Below, piece by piece: positions 54,168-62,357 of a DNA stretch of 64,000 nucleotides (position 1 is its first letter; each line of letters begins with the position of its first letter). The DNA comes from Streptomyces alboflavus. Lineage in GTDB: Bacteria; Actinomycetota; Actinomycetes; Streptomycetales; Streptomycetaceae. The stretch covers positions 31,425-95,424 of the forward strand of contig NZ_JNXT01000039.1 of the NCBI RefSeq assembly GCF_000716675.1. The letters run 5' to 3'. A model generated the notes under the pieces. That model made no database searches, had not been told where the DNA came from, and saw only the letters and a program-made list of their open reading frames with translations. A program made the position numbers and the translations under genes.

Positions 54168-56896
54168 CGGCCGCCCAGGGGCGTACGGCTGCCGGTGGCG
54201 GGGCCGCCGCGCGGGCCGCGGGTGCGGGCGGGCCGCTGCTGCTCGGCGTGCGGCACCACGGGCCGGGCTCCGCGCGAGCCGTGCGGAGCGCGCTCGACGC
54301 GGCCGGGCCCCAGGTGCTGCTGATCGAGGGACCGCCGGAGGCCGACGGCCTCGTGGCGCTGGCCGCCGAGGCCGACATGCGCCCGCCGGTCGCGCTGCTC
54401 GCGCACATCGTGGACGAGCCGGGCCGCTCGGCGTTCTGGCCGCTCGCCGAGTTCTCGCCGGAGTGGGTGGCGATCCAGTGGGCGGTACAGCGCGGGGTGC
54501 CGGTGCGCTTCATGGACCTGCCGGCCGCGCATGCGCTGGCGCGCGGCGAGGGCGAGGGGGGCGAGGCCCCGGCCGGCGACACGGGTGGGGACGCGGGCGG
54601 GGACGGTCCCGGGGACGGGCAGGAAGGCGCGGCGGGTCGGCCCGATGACGCGGCCGGGGCGACCGGCACGACCGGCGACGCGGTGCGCGTCGACCCGCTG
54701 GCGGTGCTCGCCGAGGCCGCCGGGTACGACGACCCGGAGCGCTGGTGGGAGGACGTCGTCGAGCACCGCGCGGGCGGCGGTGACGCGTTCGCGCCGTTCG
54801 AGGCGCTCGGCGAGGCCATGGGCGCGCTGCGCGAGACGTACGGCAGCGGCGGGCACGACCGGGACCTGCTGCGTGAGGCGTACATGCGGCTCCAGCTCCG
54901 GGCGGCGCAGCGGGAGTTCGGGGCCGGGCAGGTCGCCGTGGTCTGCGGGGCCTGGCACGTGCCCGCGCTCCGGCAGAAGACCTCCGTGGCCGCCGACCGG
55001 GCGCTGCTCAAGGGGCTGCCCAAGGTCAAGGTCGACATGACGTGGGTGCCGTGGACGCACCGGCGGCTTTCGCGGCACAGCGGGTACGGTGCGGGCATCG
55101 ACTCGCCCGGCTGGTACGGGCATCTGTTCAGCGCGCCCGACCGGCCCGTCGAGCGGTGGCTGACCAAGGTCGCCGGGCTGCTCAGGGACGAGGACCGGCT
55201 CGTGTCGTCGGCGCACGTCATCGAGGCGGTGCGGCTCGCCGACACGCTCGCCGTGATGCGGGGGCGGCCGCTGCCCGGGCTCACCGAGACGATGGACGCC
55301 GTGCGGGCCGTGATGTGCGAGGGCTCGGACGTGCCGCTCGCCCTGGTGCACGACCGGCTGGTCGTCGGCGACGTCCTCGGCGAGGTGCCCGACGCGGCGC
55401 CCGCCGTGCCGCTCCAGCGTGACCTCACCCGGCTCCAGCGCAGGCTCCGGCTCAAGCCGGAGGCGCTGGAGCGGGAGGTGGAGCTCGACCTCCGCAAGGA
55501 CACCGACGCGGCGCGCAGCCGGCTGCTGCACCGGCTGCGGCTGCTCGGCGTCGGCTGGGGCGACCCGGTCGAGTCGCGCGGGAGCACGGGGACGTTCCGG
55601 GAGAGCTGGCGGCTGCGGTGGGAGCCCGAGCTGTCGGTGCGGGTCGCCGAGGCCGGGGTGTGGGGCACCACCGTGGTGGGGGCGGCGACCGCCAAGGCGG
55701 AGGCGGACGCGGTGGGGGCGGGGGTGCTGGCCGAGGTGACCGCGCTGGCCGAGCGGTGTCTCCTTGCCGAGCTTCCTGAGGCGTTGCCCGTGGTGATGCG
55801 GGTGCTTGCGGATCGGGCCGCGCTCGACGCGGATGTGGGGCATCTGGCGCAGGCGCTGCCCGCGTTGGTGCGGTCGCTTCGGTACGGGGATGTGCGGGGT
55901 ACGGACACGGGGGCGCTGGGTGAGGTGGCCCTCGGCCTTGCCGAGCGGGTGTTTGTGGGCTTGCCGCCTGCGTGTGTGGGCCTCGACGTGGAGGCGGCGG
56001 AGGCCATGCGGGGGCATGTGGACGCGGTGCACCTGGCGGTGGGGCTGTTGGGGGAGTTCGCTGCCGGGGGCGGCTCGGGCGGCTCGGGCGGCTCGGGCGG
56101 CTCGGGCGGCTCGGGCGGACCGGGGGAACCGGGGGAACCGGGGGAACCGCGCGGCTCAGGCGGACTGGGGGGACCGAGCGGACCGAGCGGACCGGGTGGG
56201 CCGGGGGCGCGGTTGGACGAGGCCGCGCCGGGCACCGTGGGCACAGCGCCCACGGGTGGGACAGCGGGCGCCGCCGAGACGCTGGGCTCCGGTGAGCTAG
56301 CTGGGGTAGGTGAGGTCAGTGCGGCCGGTGGGGTTCGGGGACGGTGGCAGGGGGTGCTGCGGGGCCTCGTCGGCGGGGAGCGGGTCGCCGGGGGCGTTCG
56401 GGGGCGTTGTGCCCGGCTGCTGATGGACGACGGGGTGTTGGCCGAGGGGGAGGCCGCGCGGTTCGTGGGGCTTGCTCTGTCGCCCGGGACCGAGCCGGGG
56501 GAGGCCGCCGCTTGGATCGAGGGGTTCCTCGGGGGCGGCGCCGGGGGCGGGCTGCTGCTCGTGCACGACGAGCGGTTGCTCGGGCTCGTCGACCAGTGGC
56601 TCGCCGGGGTCTCGGGGGACGCCTTCGTCGACGTACTGCCGTTGTTGCGGCGCACGTTCGGGGCGTACGAGTCGGGTGTGCGCCGCACGCTGGGTGAGTT
56701 GGTGCGGCGGGGGCCGGGGCACTCCGGTGCGGCTGTGCCGCTCGCAGAGGGCGCGTCCGGGTTCGGCGCGGAGTTGGATCCGGGGCGCGCGGACGCTGTG
56801 CTTCCGGTGGTGGGGCTGCTGTTGGGGCTCGGTGACGGCAGTGCTGGTGAGCGGGGTGCCGGGATACGTGGGAACTCTTTGACGGGGGTGGCGTGA
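54164..56896 (+). CDS. DUF5682 family protein
   Basis: 910 residues, the central partner of the MoxR-VWA module (E. coli YehM family). It starts with a conserved domain (LLLGVRHHGPGSARAVRSAL, VLLIEGPPEADGL), which resembles the TraB/EreA-like fold by the GVRHHGPGS segment. Further on are AVVCGAWHVPAL and a helical middle. A low-complexity Gly/Ser/Pro linker at about residues 634-686 (GGSGGSGG then GEPGEPGEP) separates the C-terminal helical domain. A shorter disordered insertion is at about 125-175. ATG 54164 overlaps the MoxR stop, and its TGA overlaps the VWA start. Function not known; the histidines may form a metal or catalytic site. Confidence 0.88.
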   Translation: MTAAQGRTAAGGGAAARAAGAGGPLLLGVRHHGPGSARAVRSALDAAGPQVLLIEGPPEADGLVALAAEADMRPPVALLAHIVDEPGRSAFWPLAEFSPEWVAIQWAVQRGVPVRFMDLPAAHALARGEGEGGEAPAGDTGGDAGGDGPGDGQEGAAGRPDDAAGATGTTGDAVRVDPLAVLAEAAGYDDPERWWEDVVEHRAGGGDAFAPFEALGEAMGALRETYGSGGHDRDLLREAYMRLQLRAAQREFGAGQVAVVCGAWHVPALRQKTSVAADRALLKGLPKVKVDMTWVPWTHRRLSRHSGYGAGIDSPGWYGHLFSAPDRPVERWLTKVAGLLRDEDRLVSSAHVIEAVRLADTLAVMRGRPLPGLTETMDAVRAVMCEGSDVPLALVHDRLVVGDVLGEVPDAAPAVPLQRDLTRLQRRLRLKPEALEREVELDLRKDTDAARSRLLHRLRLLGVGWGDPVESRGSTGTFRESWRLRWEPELSVRVAEAGVWGTTVVGAATAKAEADAVGAGVLAEVTALAERCLLAELPEALPVVMRVLADRAALDADVGHLAQALPALVRSLRYGDVRGTDTGALGEVALGLAERVFVGLPPACVGLDVEAAEAMRGHVDAVHLAVGLLGEFAAGGGSGGSGGSGGSGGSGGPGEPGEPGEPRGSGGLGGPSGPSGPGGPGARLDEAAPGTVGTAPTGGTAGAAETLGSGELAGVGEVSAAGGVRGRWQGVLRGLVGGERVAGGVRGRCARLLMDDGVLAEGEAARFVGLALSPGTEPGEAAAWIEGFLGGGAGGGLLLVHDERLLGLVDQWLAGVSGDAFVDVLPLLRRTFGAYESGVRRTLGELVRRGPGHSGAAVPLAEGASGFGAELDPGRADAVLPVVGLLLGLGDGSAGERGAGIRGNSLTGVA

Positions 56897-58095
56897 TGGG
56901 CGACATGGGCGTGGATGCGGGGACGGGGAGTGTGGAAGGGGGCGGTGGGGACGAGCGGTTGCGGCGGTGGCGGCTCGTGCTCGGTGGGGACGCGGCCGAG
57001 GGGACCGGGTGTCAGCTCAGTGGGCGGGACGCCGCCATGGACGGGGCGTTGGCCTCGCTCTACGGAGGCGGGGGCAAGAAGGAGCGGGGGGAGGGGCGTT
57101 CGGCGGGGCTCGCGGCGTCGGCGCCGTCGGTCGCGCGGTGGCTCGGGGACATCCGGACGTACTTCCCCTCGTCCGTCGTGCAGGTCATGCAGCGCGACGC
57201 CATCGACCGGCTCGGCCTGTCCGCGCTGCTCCTGGAGCCCGAGATGCTGGAGGCCGTCGAGGCGGACGTACACCTGGTGGGCACGCTGCTCTCGCTGAAC
57301 AAGGCGATGCCCGAGACCACGAAGGAGACCGCGCGGGCCGTCGTGCGGAAGGTGGTCGACGACCTGGAGAAGAAGCTCGCCACCCGCACCCGGGCCACCC
57401 TCACCGGCGCCCTCGACCGCAGCGCCCGCGTCAGCAGGCCGCGCCACCACGACATCGACTGGAACCGCACGATCGCGGCCAACCTCAAGAACTACCTGCC
57501 CGATTACAGGACGGTGGTCCCCGAGCGGCTCATCGGGTACGGGCGGGCCGCGCAGTCGGTGAAGAAGGACGTCATCCTCTGCATCGACCAGTCCGGTTCG
57601 ATGGCGGCGTCCGTCGTCTACGCCTCCGTGTTCGGCGCGGTGCTCGCCTCGATGCGGTCCATCAGCACGCGGCTCGTCGTGTTCGACACGAACATCGTGG
57701 ACCTGACGGACCAGCTGGACGACCCCGTGGACGTGCTGTTCGGTACGCAGCTCGGCGGCGGCACCGACATCAACAGGGCCCTGGCGTACTGCCAGTCGCA
57801 GATCACCCGGCCCGCGGAGACCGTCGTCGTCCTCATCTCCGACCTCTACGAAGGCGGCATCCGCAACGAGATGCTGAAGCGGGTCGCGGCGATGAAGGCG
57901 TCCGGGGTGCAGTTCGTGACGCTGCTCGCGCTGTCCGACGAGGGGGCACCGGCGTACGACCGCGAGCACGCGGCGGCGCTCGCCGCGCTCGACGCGCCCG
58001 CGTTCGCCTGTACGCCCGACCTCTTCCCGGACGTGATGGCGGCGGCGATCGAGAAGAGGCCGCTGCCCATACCGGACGTGCATACCCATCGGTAA
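56896..58095 (+). CDS. VWA domain protein (CoxE-like, MoxR partner)
   Basis: 399 residues. The N-terminal half is helical. The VWA domain carries a full MIDAS metal site: DQSGS (Asp231, Ser233, Ser235), Thr in LGGGTDINRAL and Asp in LISDLYEGG. Such proteins dock onto MoxR ATPases as adaptors, as in the E. coli YehP and CoxE families. The start is ATG 56896 overlapping the TGA of the DUF5682 gene (TGATG); GTG 56893 is also in frame. It is the last gene of the operon; a 677-bp gap follows. Confidence 0.9.
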   Translation: MGDMGVDAGTGSVEGGGGDERLRRWRLVLGGDAAEGTGCQLSGRDAAMDGALASLYGGGGKKERGEGRSAGLAASAPSVARWLGDIRTYFPSSVVQVMQRDAIDRLGLSALLLEPEMLEAVEADVHLVGTLLSLNKAMPETTKETARAVVRKVVDDLEKKLATRTRATLTGALDRSARVSRPRHHDIDWNRTIAANLKNYLPDYRTVVPERLIGYGRAAQSVKKDVILCIDQSGSMAASVVYASVFGAVLASMRSISTRLVVFDTNIVDLTDQLDDPVDVLFGTQLGGGTDINRALAYCQSQITRPAETVVVLISDLYEGGIRNEMLKRVAAMKASGVQFVTLLALSDEGAPAYDREHAAALAALDAPAFACTPDLFPDVMAAAIEKRPLPIPDVHTHR

Positions 58096-58772
58096 CAGGG
58101 GGCTTGCGGCGGCGGTGCCGGGCGTGGCGATGAGGTGCGGGACGGCGTCGGCGCGGCGTTCGGCGAGCACGGGACCGGTGGGGCGGAGAAGGCTCCGTTG
58201 CCCGGGCGGCCGGGCGGCCGGGTGGTCGGGTGGTCGGGTGGCCGGGCGGCTGGGTGAGTGGGCCGTCGACGGGCGACGTCACCCCGGACCACCTGCCGGG
58301 TGGCGGCGCGACGGGCCTGCCGGTGTACGACACGGCGTACCCGTCGACGTACAACGGCTGACCCCGAGCCACACATCAGCCGACCGGCGTACTGCGACAG
58401 CCGACCGGCGTACCGCGACTGATCACAACCGCAAACGCCGCGCTCCGGGGCCCGCGCCACCCTCACGACCCGCGCCGCCCGACCGCCCCACAGACCCCGG
58501 AACGCCCGGAAACGGCGCGTGCCGGGGGCGTCCGACACGCCCGGCGGACGCGATCTGTGACCGTCATCACCGCGCAAATGTGATCTGCGATTTAGGGACG
58601 CACGTCCCACGGCGATAACCTGCGAGACGGACATGCCGCGTACCGGACTTTCGGCTACGCCTCCCTTGTGACAGCGCAGTCACGTTGCCCTTCGCGGCAC
58701 GCCCACGCAGAGCACGCAGAGACTGAAGCCGCTGCACGGCGGCGCGAGATCACTGAAAAGGGACGGACGCGC
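58096..58772. other. Intergenic region before sucC
   Basis: No gene supported. It holds a tandem 8-bp array (CCGGGCGG-type, about 6.5 units, 58202-58257), two tandem 21-bp units (58377-58397 and 58398-58418, one mismatch), a near-match to the Crp pattern (58557-58570) and the inverted repeat GGGAC-GCAC-GTCCC (58595-58608), which may belong to the sucC promoter. Confidence 0.55.
58202..58257. repeat. Tandem 8-bp array
   Basis: Six full units and one partial of CCGGG(C/T)GG with C/T variation at the first and sixth base, in the sucC upstream region. Confidence 0.85.
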
Positions 58773-59954
58773 GTGGACCTGTTCGAGTACCAGGCGAGGG
58801 ACCTCTTCGCCAAGCACGGTGTACCGGTGCTGGCCGGTGAAGTCATCGACACGCCTGAGGCGGCGCGCGAGGCCACCGAGCGGCTTGGCGGCAAGTCGGT
58901 TGTGAAGGCGCAGGTGAAGGTCGGTGGCCGCGGCAAGGCCGGCGGCGTGAAGCTGGCTGCCGACCCGGACGAGGCCGTCGCTCGCGCGACGGACATCCTC
59001 GGGATGGACATCAAGGGCCACACGGTCCACAAGGTGATGATCGCCGAGCTGTCGCCGGAGATCGAGGCGGAGTACTACGTCTCGTACCTCCTCGACCGCA
59101 CCAACCGCACCTTCCTCGCCATGGCGTCGGTGCAGGGCGGCATGGACATCGAGGAGGTCGCGGAGAAGACCCCCGAGGCCCTCGCGAAGGTCCCGGTCAA
59201 CGCCGTCGAGGGCGTGACCATCGAGAAGGCCCGCGAGATCGTGGCCCAGGCGAAGTTCCCGGCCGACGTGGCCGAGGGCGTCGCCGAGGCGATGGTGACC
59301 CTGTGGGACACCTTCGTGGCCGAGGACGCGCTCCTCGTCGAGGTCAACCCGCTGGTGAAGACGACGGACGGCCGCATCCTGGCCCTGGACGGCAAGGTCT
59401 CGCTCGACGAGAACGCCGACTTCCGTCAGCCCGACCACGAGGCCCTCGAGGACAAGGACGCAGCCAACCCGCTCGAGGCTGCGGCCAAGGCCAAGAACCT
59501 CAACTACGTCAAGCTCGACGGCGAGGTCGGCATCATCGGCAACGGCGCGGGTCTCGTCATGAGCACCCTCGACGTCGTCGCGTACGCCGGTGAGAACCAC
59601 GGCGACGTGAAGCCGGCGAACTTCCTCGACATCGGTGGCGGCGCCTCCGCCGAGGTCATGGCCAACGGCCTGGAGATCATCCTCGGCGACCCGGATGTCA
59701 AGTCCGTCTTCGTCAACGTCTTCGGCGGCATCACCGCCTGCGACGAGGTCGCCAACGGCATCGTGCAGGCCCTGGAGCTCCTCAAGTCCAAGGGCGAGGA
59801 GGTCACGAAGCCGCTGGTCGTGCGCCTCGACGGCAACAACGCGGAGCTGGGTCGCAAGATCCTGAGCGACGCCAACCACCCGCTGGTCCAGCGCGTGGAC
59901 ACCATGGACGGCGCGGCCGACAAGGCCGCCGAGCTCGCTGCGGCTGCGAAGTAA
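58773..59954 (+). CDS. sucC: Succinyl-CoA synthetase beta subunit (ADP-forming)
   Basis: Beta subunit of the TCA-cycle enzyme that converts succinyl-CoA to succinate with substrate-level phosphorylation. 393 residues: ATP-grasp domain ([19 protein letters not shown] start, [18 protein letters not shown] nucleotide-binding loop) and C-terminal CoA-ligase domain ([37 protein letters not shown]). GTG 58773 is chosen from the family N-terminus; AAAAGGGA lies 9 nt upstream. sucD follows after 22 bp in the same operon. Confidence 0.97.
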   Translation: MDLFEYQARDLFAKHGVPVLAGEVIDTPEAAREATERLGGKSVVKAQVKVGGRGKAGGVKLAADPDEAVARATDILGMDIKGHTVHKVMIAELSPEIEAEYYVSYLLDRTNRTFLAMASVQGGMDIEEVAEKTPEALAKVPVNAVEGVTIEKAREIVAQAKFPADVAEGVAEAMVTLWDTFVAEDALLVEVNPLVKTTDGRILALDGKVSLDENADFRQPDHEALEDKDAANPLEAAAKAKNLNYVKLDGEVGIIGNGAGLVMSTLDVVAYAGENHGDVKPANFLDIGGGASAEVMANGLEIILGDPDVKSVFVNVFGGITACDEVANGIVQALELLKSKGEEVTKPLVVRLDGNNAELGRKILSDANHPLVQRVDTMDGAADKAAELAAAAK

Positions 59955-59976
59955 GGGACGAGGGACTCAGACCACC

Positions 59977-60861
59977 ATGGCTATCTTCCTCAACAAGGAC
60001 AGCAAGGTCATCGTCCAGGGCATGACCGGTGCCACGGGCATGAAGCACACCAAGCTCATGCTCGGTGACGGCACGAACATCGTCGGCGGCGTGAACCCGC
60101 GCAAGGCGGGCACGAAGGTCGACTTCGACGGCACCGAGGTGCCGGTCTTCGGCACGGTCAAGGAGGCCATGGAGGCGACGGGCGCCAACGTCTCCGTCCT
60201 CTTCGTGCCGCCGGCCTTCTCCAAGGCCGCCGTCGTCGAGGCGATCGACGCGGAGATTCCGCTCGCGGTCGTCATCACCGAGGGCATCGCCGTGCACGAC
60301 TCCGCCGCGTTCTACGCGTACGCGAAGTCGAAGGGCGACAAGACCCGGATCATCGGCCCGAACTGCCCGGGGCTCATCACGCCCGGCCAGTCCAACGCCG
60401 GCATCATCCCGGGCGACATCACCAAGCCGGGCCGCATCGGCCTGGTCTCGAAGTCCGGCACGCTGACGTACCAGATGATGTACGAGCTGCGTGACATCGG
60501 CTTCTCGTCGGCCGTCGGCATCGGTGGTGACCCCGTCATCGGTACGACGCACATCGACGCGCTCGCCGCGTTCGAGGCCGACCCCGAGACCGACCTGATC
60601 GTCATGATCGGTGAGATCGGTGGTGACGCGGAGGAGCGTGCCGCCGACTTCATCAAGGCCAACGTGACGAAGCCGGTCGTCGGGTACGTCGCGGGCTTCA
60701 CCGCGCCCGAGGGCAAGACGATGGGCCACGCCGGCGCCATCGTCTCCGGCTCCTCCGGCACGGCCGCCGCCAAGAAGGAGGCCCTCGAGGCCGCCGGTGT
60801 GAAGGTCGGCAAGACGCCCACCGAGACGGCGAAGCTGGCGCGGGCCATCCTGGCCGGCTGA
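59977..60861 (+). CDS. sucD: Succinyl-CoA synthetase alpha subunit
   Basis: Alpha subunit, 294 residues, CoA-binding and phosphohistidine-bearing. The Rossmann CoA domain has [16 protein letters not shown]. The [13 protein letters not shown] segment and the ligase domain with the phosphorylated His in [17 protein letters not shown] are typical. ATG 59977; the ribosome site (AGGGAC) is modest. A 19-bp perfect terminator follows directly, ending the operon. Confidence 0.97.
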   Translation: MAIFLNKDSKVIVQGMTGATGMKHTKLMLGDGTNIVGGVNPRKAGTKVDFDGTEVPVFGTVKEAMEATGANVSVLFVPPAFSKAAVVEAIDAEIPLAVVITEGIAVHDSAAFYAYAKSKGDKTRIIGPNCPGLITPGQSNAGIIPGDITKPGRIGLVSKSGTLTYQMMYELRDIGFSSAVGIGGDPVIGTTHIDALAAFEADPETDLIVMIGEIGGDAEERAADFIKANVTKPVVGYVAGFTAPEGKTMGHAGAIVSGSSGTAAAKKEALEAAGVKVGKTPTETAKLARAILAG

Positions 60862-60875
60862 CGCTTCCGCTCGCT

Positions 60876-60918
60876 GAAAGCGGGCCCGCACCCCACGCAG
60901 GGGTGCGGGCCCGCTTTC
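60876..60918. terminator. Terminator after sucCD
   Basis: Perfect 19-bp stem (60876-60894 with 60900-60918), 5-nt loop, with GAAA/TTTC ends, between convergent genes. Confidence 0.9.
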
Positions 60919-60969
60919 GTTGTCCCTGGGCGGCGCGGGTGGGCGCGGCGGCCGCGGCCGCTGTGGGCC

Positions 60970-62250
60970 CTACTCCGGTCTCGGGATCAGGCGGGCCGGG
61001 CCGCGGGTCGGTTCCTTGCGGAGCTTTTCGCGGAGCACTTCGTCCTCGTACGACAACGGGCCCGGGCCCATCCTCGGGGGGACGCCGCTGATGGCTCGGC
61101 CGGGGGACTGCGGGGGCTCGTAGCGGGTGGGGGCCGTGCGGACCGTGAGGGCCGTGGCGCCGATGATCAGGGCCGTGAAGGCGATGGCCGCACGGGTCCA
61201 CAGGCGGGCCCGGCGCTCGCTGCCGATGCGGACGCGGGCCGGGCGCGGCACCACCAGGCGTTCGGTGCTGCCGAGCGCGCCGAGGTGCTCGTGCAGTACC
61301 TCGGGCGGCTCGTCGGCGGCACGCAGGTGCTCGGCCACGGCCTCGCGCGCGTGCAGGAGACGGCTCGCCGCGGCCGGAGTGCTCGCCTCCGTCTCGGCCG
61401 CGGTCTCGGGCAGGCCGAGCCCCACGCCGTCGTAGAGGAGCAGCGTGCGGCGCTGCGTGGGCGGCAGGTCGAGGAGCGCGGTCAGCAGGGCGCGGTGTGC
61501 CTCCTCGGCGGGCGGTACGTCAGGGCCGCGGTGCGCCGGGCGGAACCGGTGCCACGGGGACAGTGCGTACTCGTGTGCGGCCGCACGTACCCAGCCCGCC
61601 GGGTCCCGGTCCACGGCCACCTCGGGCCAGCGTTCCCAGGCCAGTTGGAAGGCGCGCTCCACGGATTCCTGGGCGAGCGCGCGGCGGCCGGTGAGGGCGT
61701 AGGTCTGGCGTACGAGGGCGGGGGCGGTGCGGGCGCAGAGGGCGTCGAAGGCGGCTTCGGCGGTCGGACGCTCGTCGGCCGAGGCGGAGCCCGTCGCCGC
61801 CTTCGCCGCTGCCCGGGCCGCCGCTTCCGCCTCCGCCTCGACCCGCGCCTCGGCCAGCTCCCGGGCCCTCGCCCGTTCCTCGGCCCGCGCCTCGGCCTCC
61901 GCCTGCACCTGCGCGAGGGTCGGCACGCTGGACCGCGCGTGCGCCTCGGGCCGGTCGTGCGCGGCCTCGGCCCGCGCCTCGGGCCGGACCTCCGCGGCCT
62001 CGGCCTGCGCCTCGGGCCGCCCCCCACCCCGTCCCACCGCCGAGGCCCCCACCGCCAACCCCTCCAAGAAGCGGGCATAAGCCACCCGTCGTTCTCCCCT
62101 TGGATGGGTGCGGCCCGATTCCCACGCGCGGACGGTCTCCCGGCTGACGCCGATGCGCGCGGCGACCTCGGCCTGGGTCAGGGACTTCGCCTCGCGGAGT
62201 CTGCGGCGTTCCTTGGGGGTCGGCAGTGGGACGGCAGGGCGCTGGGACAT
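60970..62250 (-). CDS. XRE-type HTH protein fused to sigma-70-like domain and membrane helix
   Basis: 426 residues. An XRE helix-turn-helix lies at about 12-62 ([23 protein letters not shown]). A long Ala/Glu-rich coiled-coil linker (about 80-165) leads to a sigma-70-like segment: region 2-like [21 protein letters not shown], then region 4-like [26 protein letters not shown]. One membrane helix (about 365-385) and a short external tail rich in Pro/Arg follow. I recall homologues downstream of sucCD in Streptomyces, but not their function. Possibly a membrane-tethered transcription factor, or a degenerate sigma used as an anti-sigma-like regulator. ATG 62250. Confidence 0.85.
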   Translation of the reverse strand: MSQRPAVPLPTPKERRRLREAKSLTQAEVAARIGVSRETVRAWESGRTHPRGERRVAYARFLEGLAVGASAVGRGGGRPEAQAEAAEVRPEARAEAAHDRPEAHARSSVPTLAQVQAEAEARAEERARARELAEARVEAEAEAAARAAAKAATGSASADERPTAEAAFDALCARTAPALVRQTYALTGRRALAQESVERAFQLAWERWPEVAVDRDPAGWVRAAAHEYALSPWHRFRPAHRGPDVPPAEEAHRALLTALLDLPPTQRRTLLLYDGVGLGLPETAAETEASTPAAASRLLHAREAVAEHLRAADEPPEVLHEHLGALGSTERLVVPRPARVRIGSERRARLWTRAAIAFTALIIGATALTVRTAPTRYEPPQSPGRAISGVPPRMGPGPLSYEDEVLREKLRKEPTRGPARLIPRPE

Positions 62251-62357
62251 GGCTAGCCGATCCGTCGCACGAAAAAGTACATAAACGTATCTTGAGCGAC
62301 ACATCCGGCATTCGCCCGTTACGCGATGAAAGCGCGTGTCGTTGGGAGCATGGCCGC

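Noticed and set aside
53968..58170. A 4.2-kb open frame antisense to the MoxR operon
   Set aside because: Fully explained by the high third-position GC of the overlapping MoxR, DUF5682 and VWA genes.
58254..58361. Short plus-strand frame ending in a Tyr-rich tail (PVYDTAYPSTYNG)
   Set aside because: Third-position GC is high and the tail looks protein-like, but the only starts lie in the 8-bp repeat array and nothing upstream continues the domain; at best a gene remnant.
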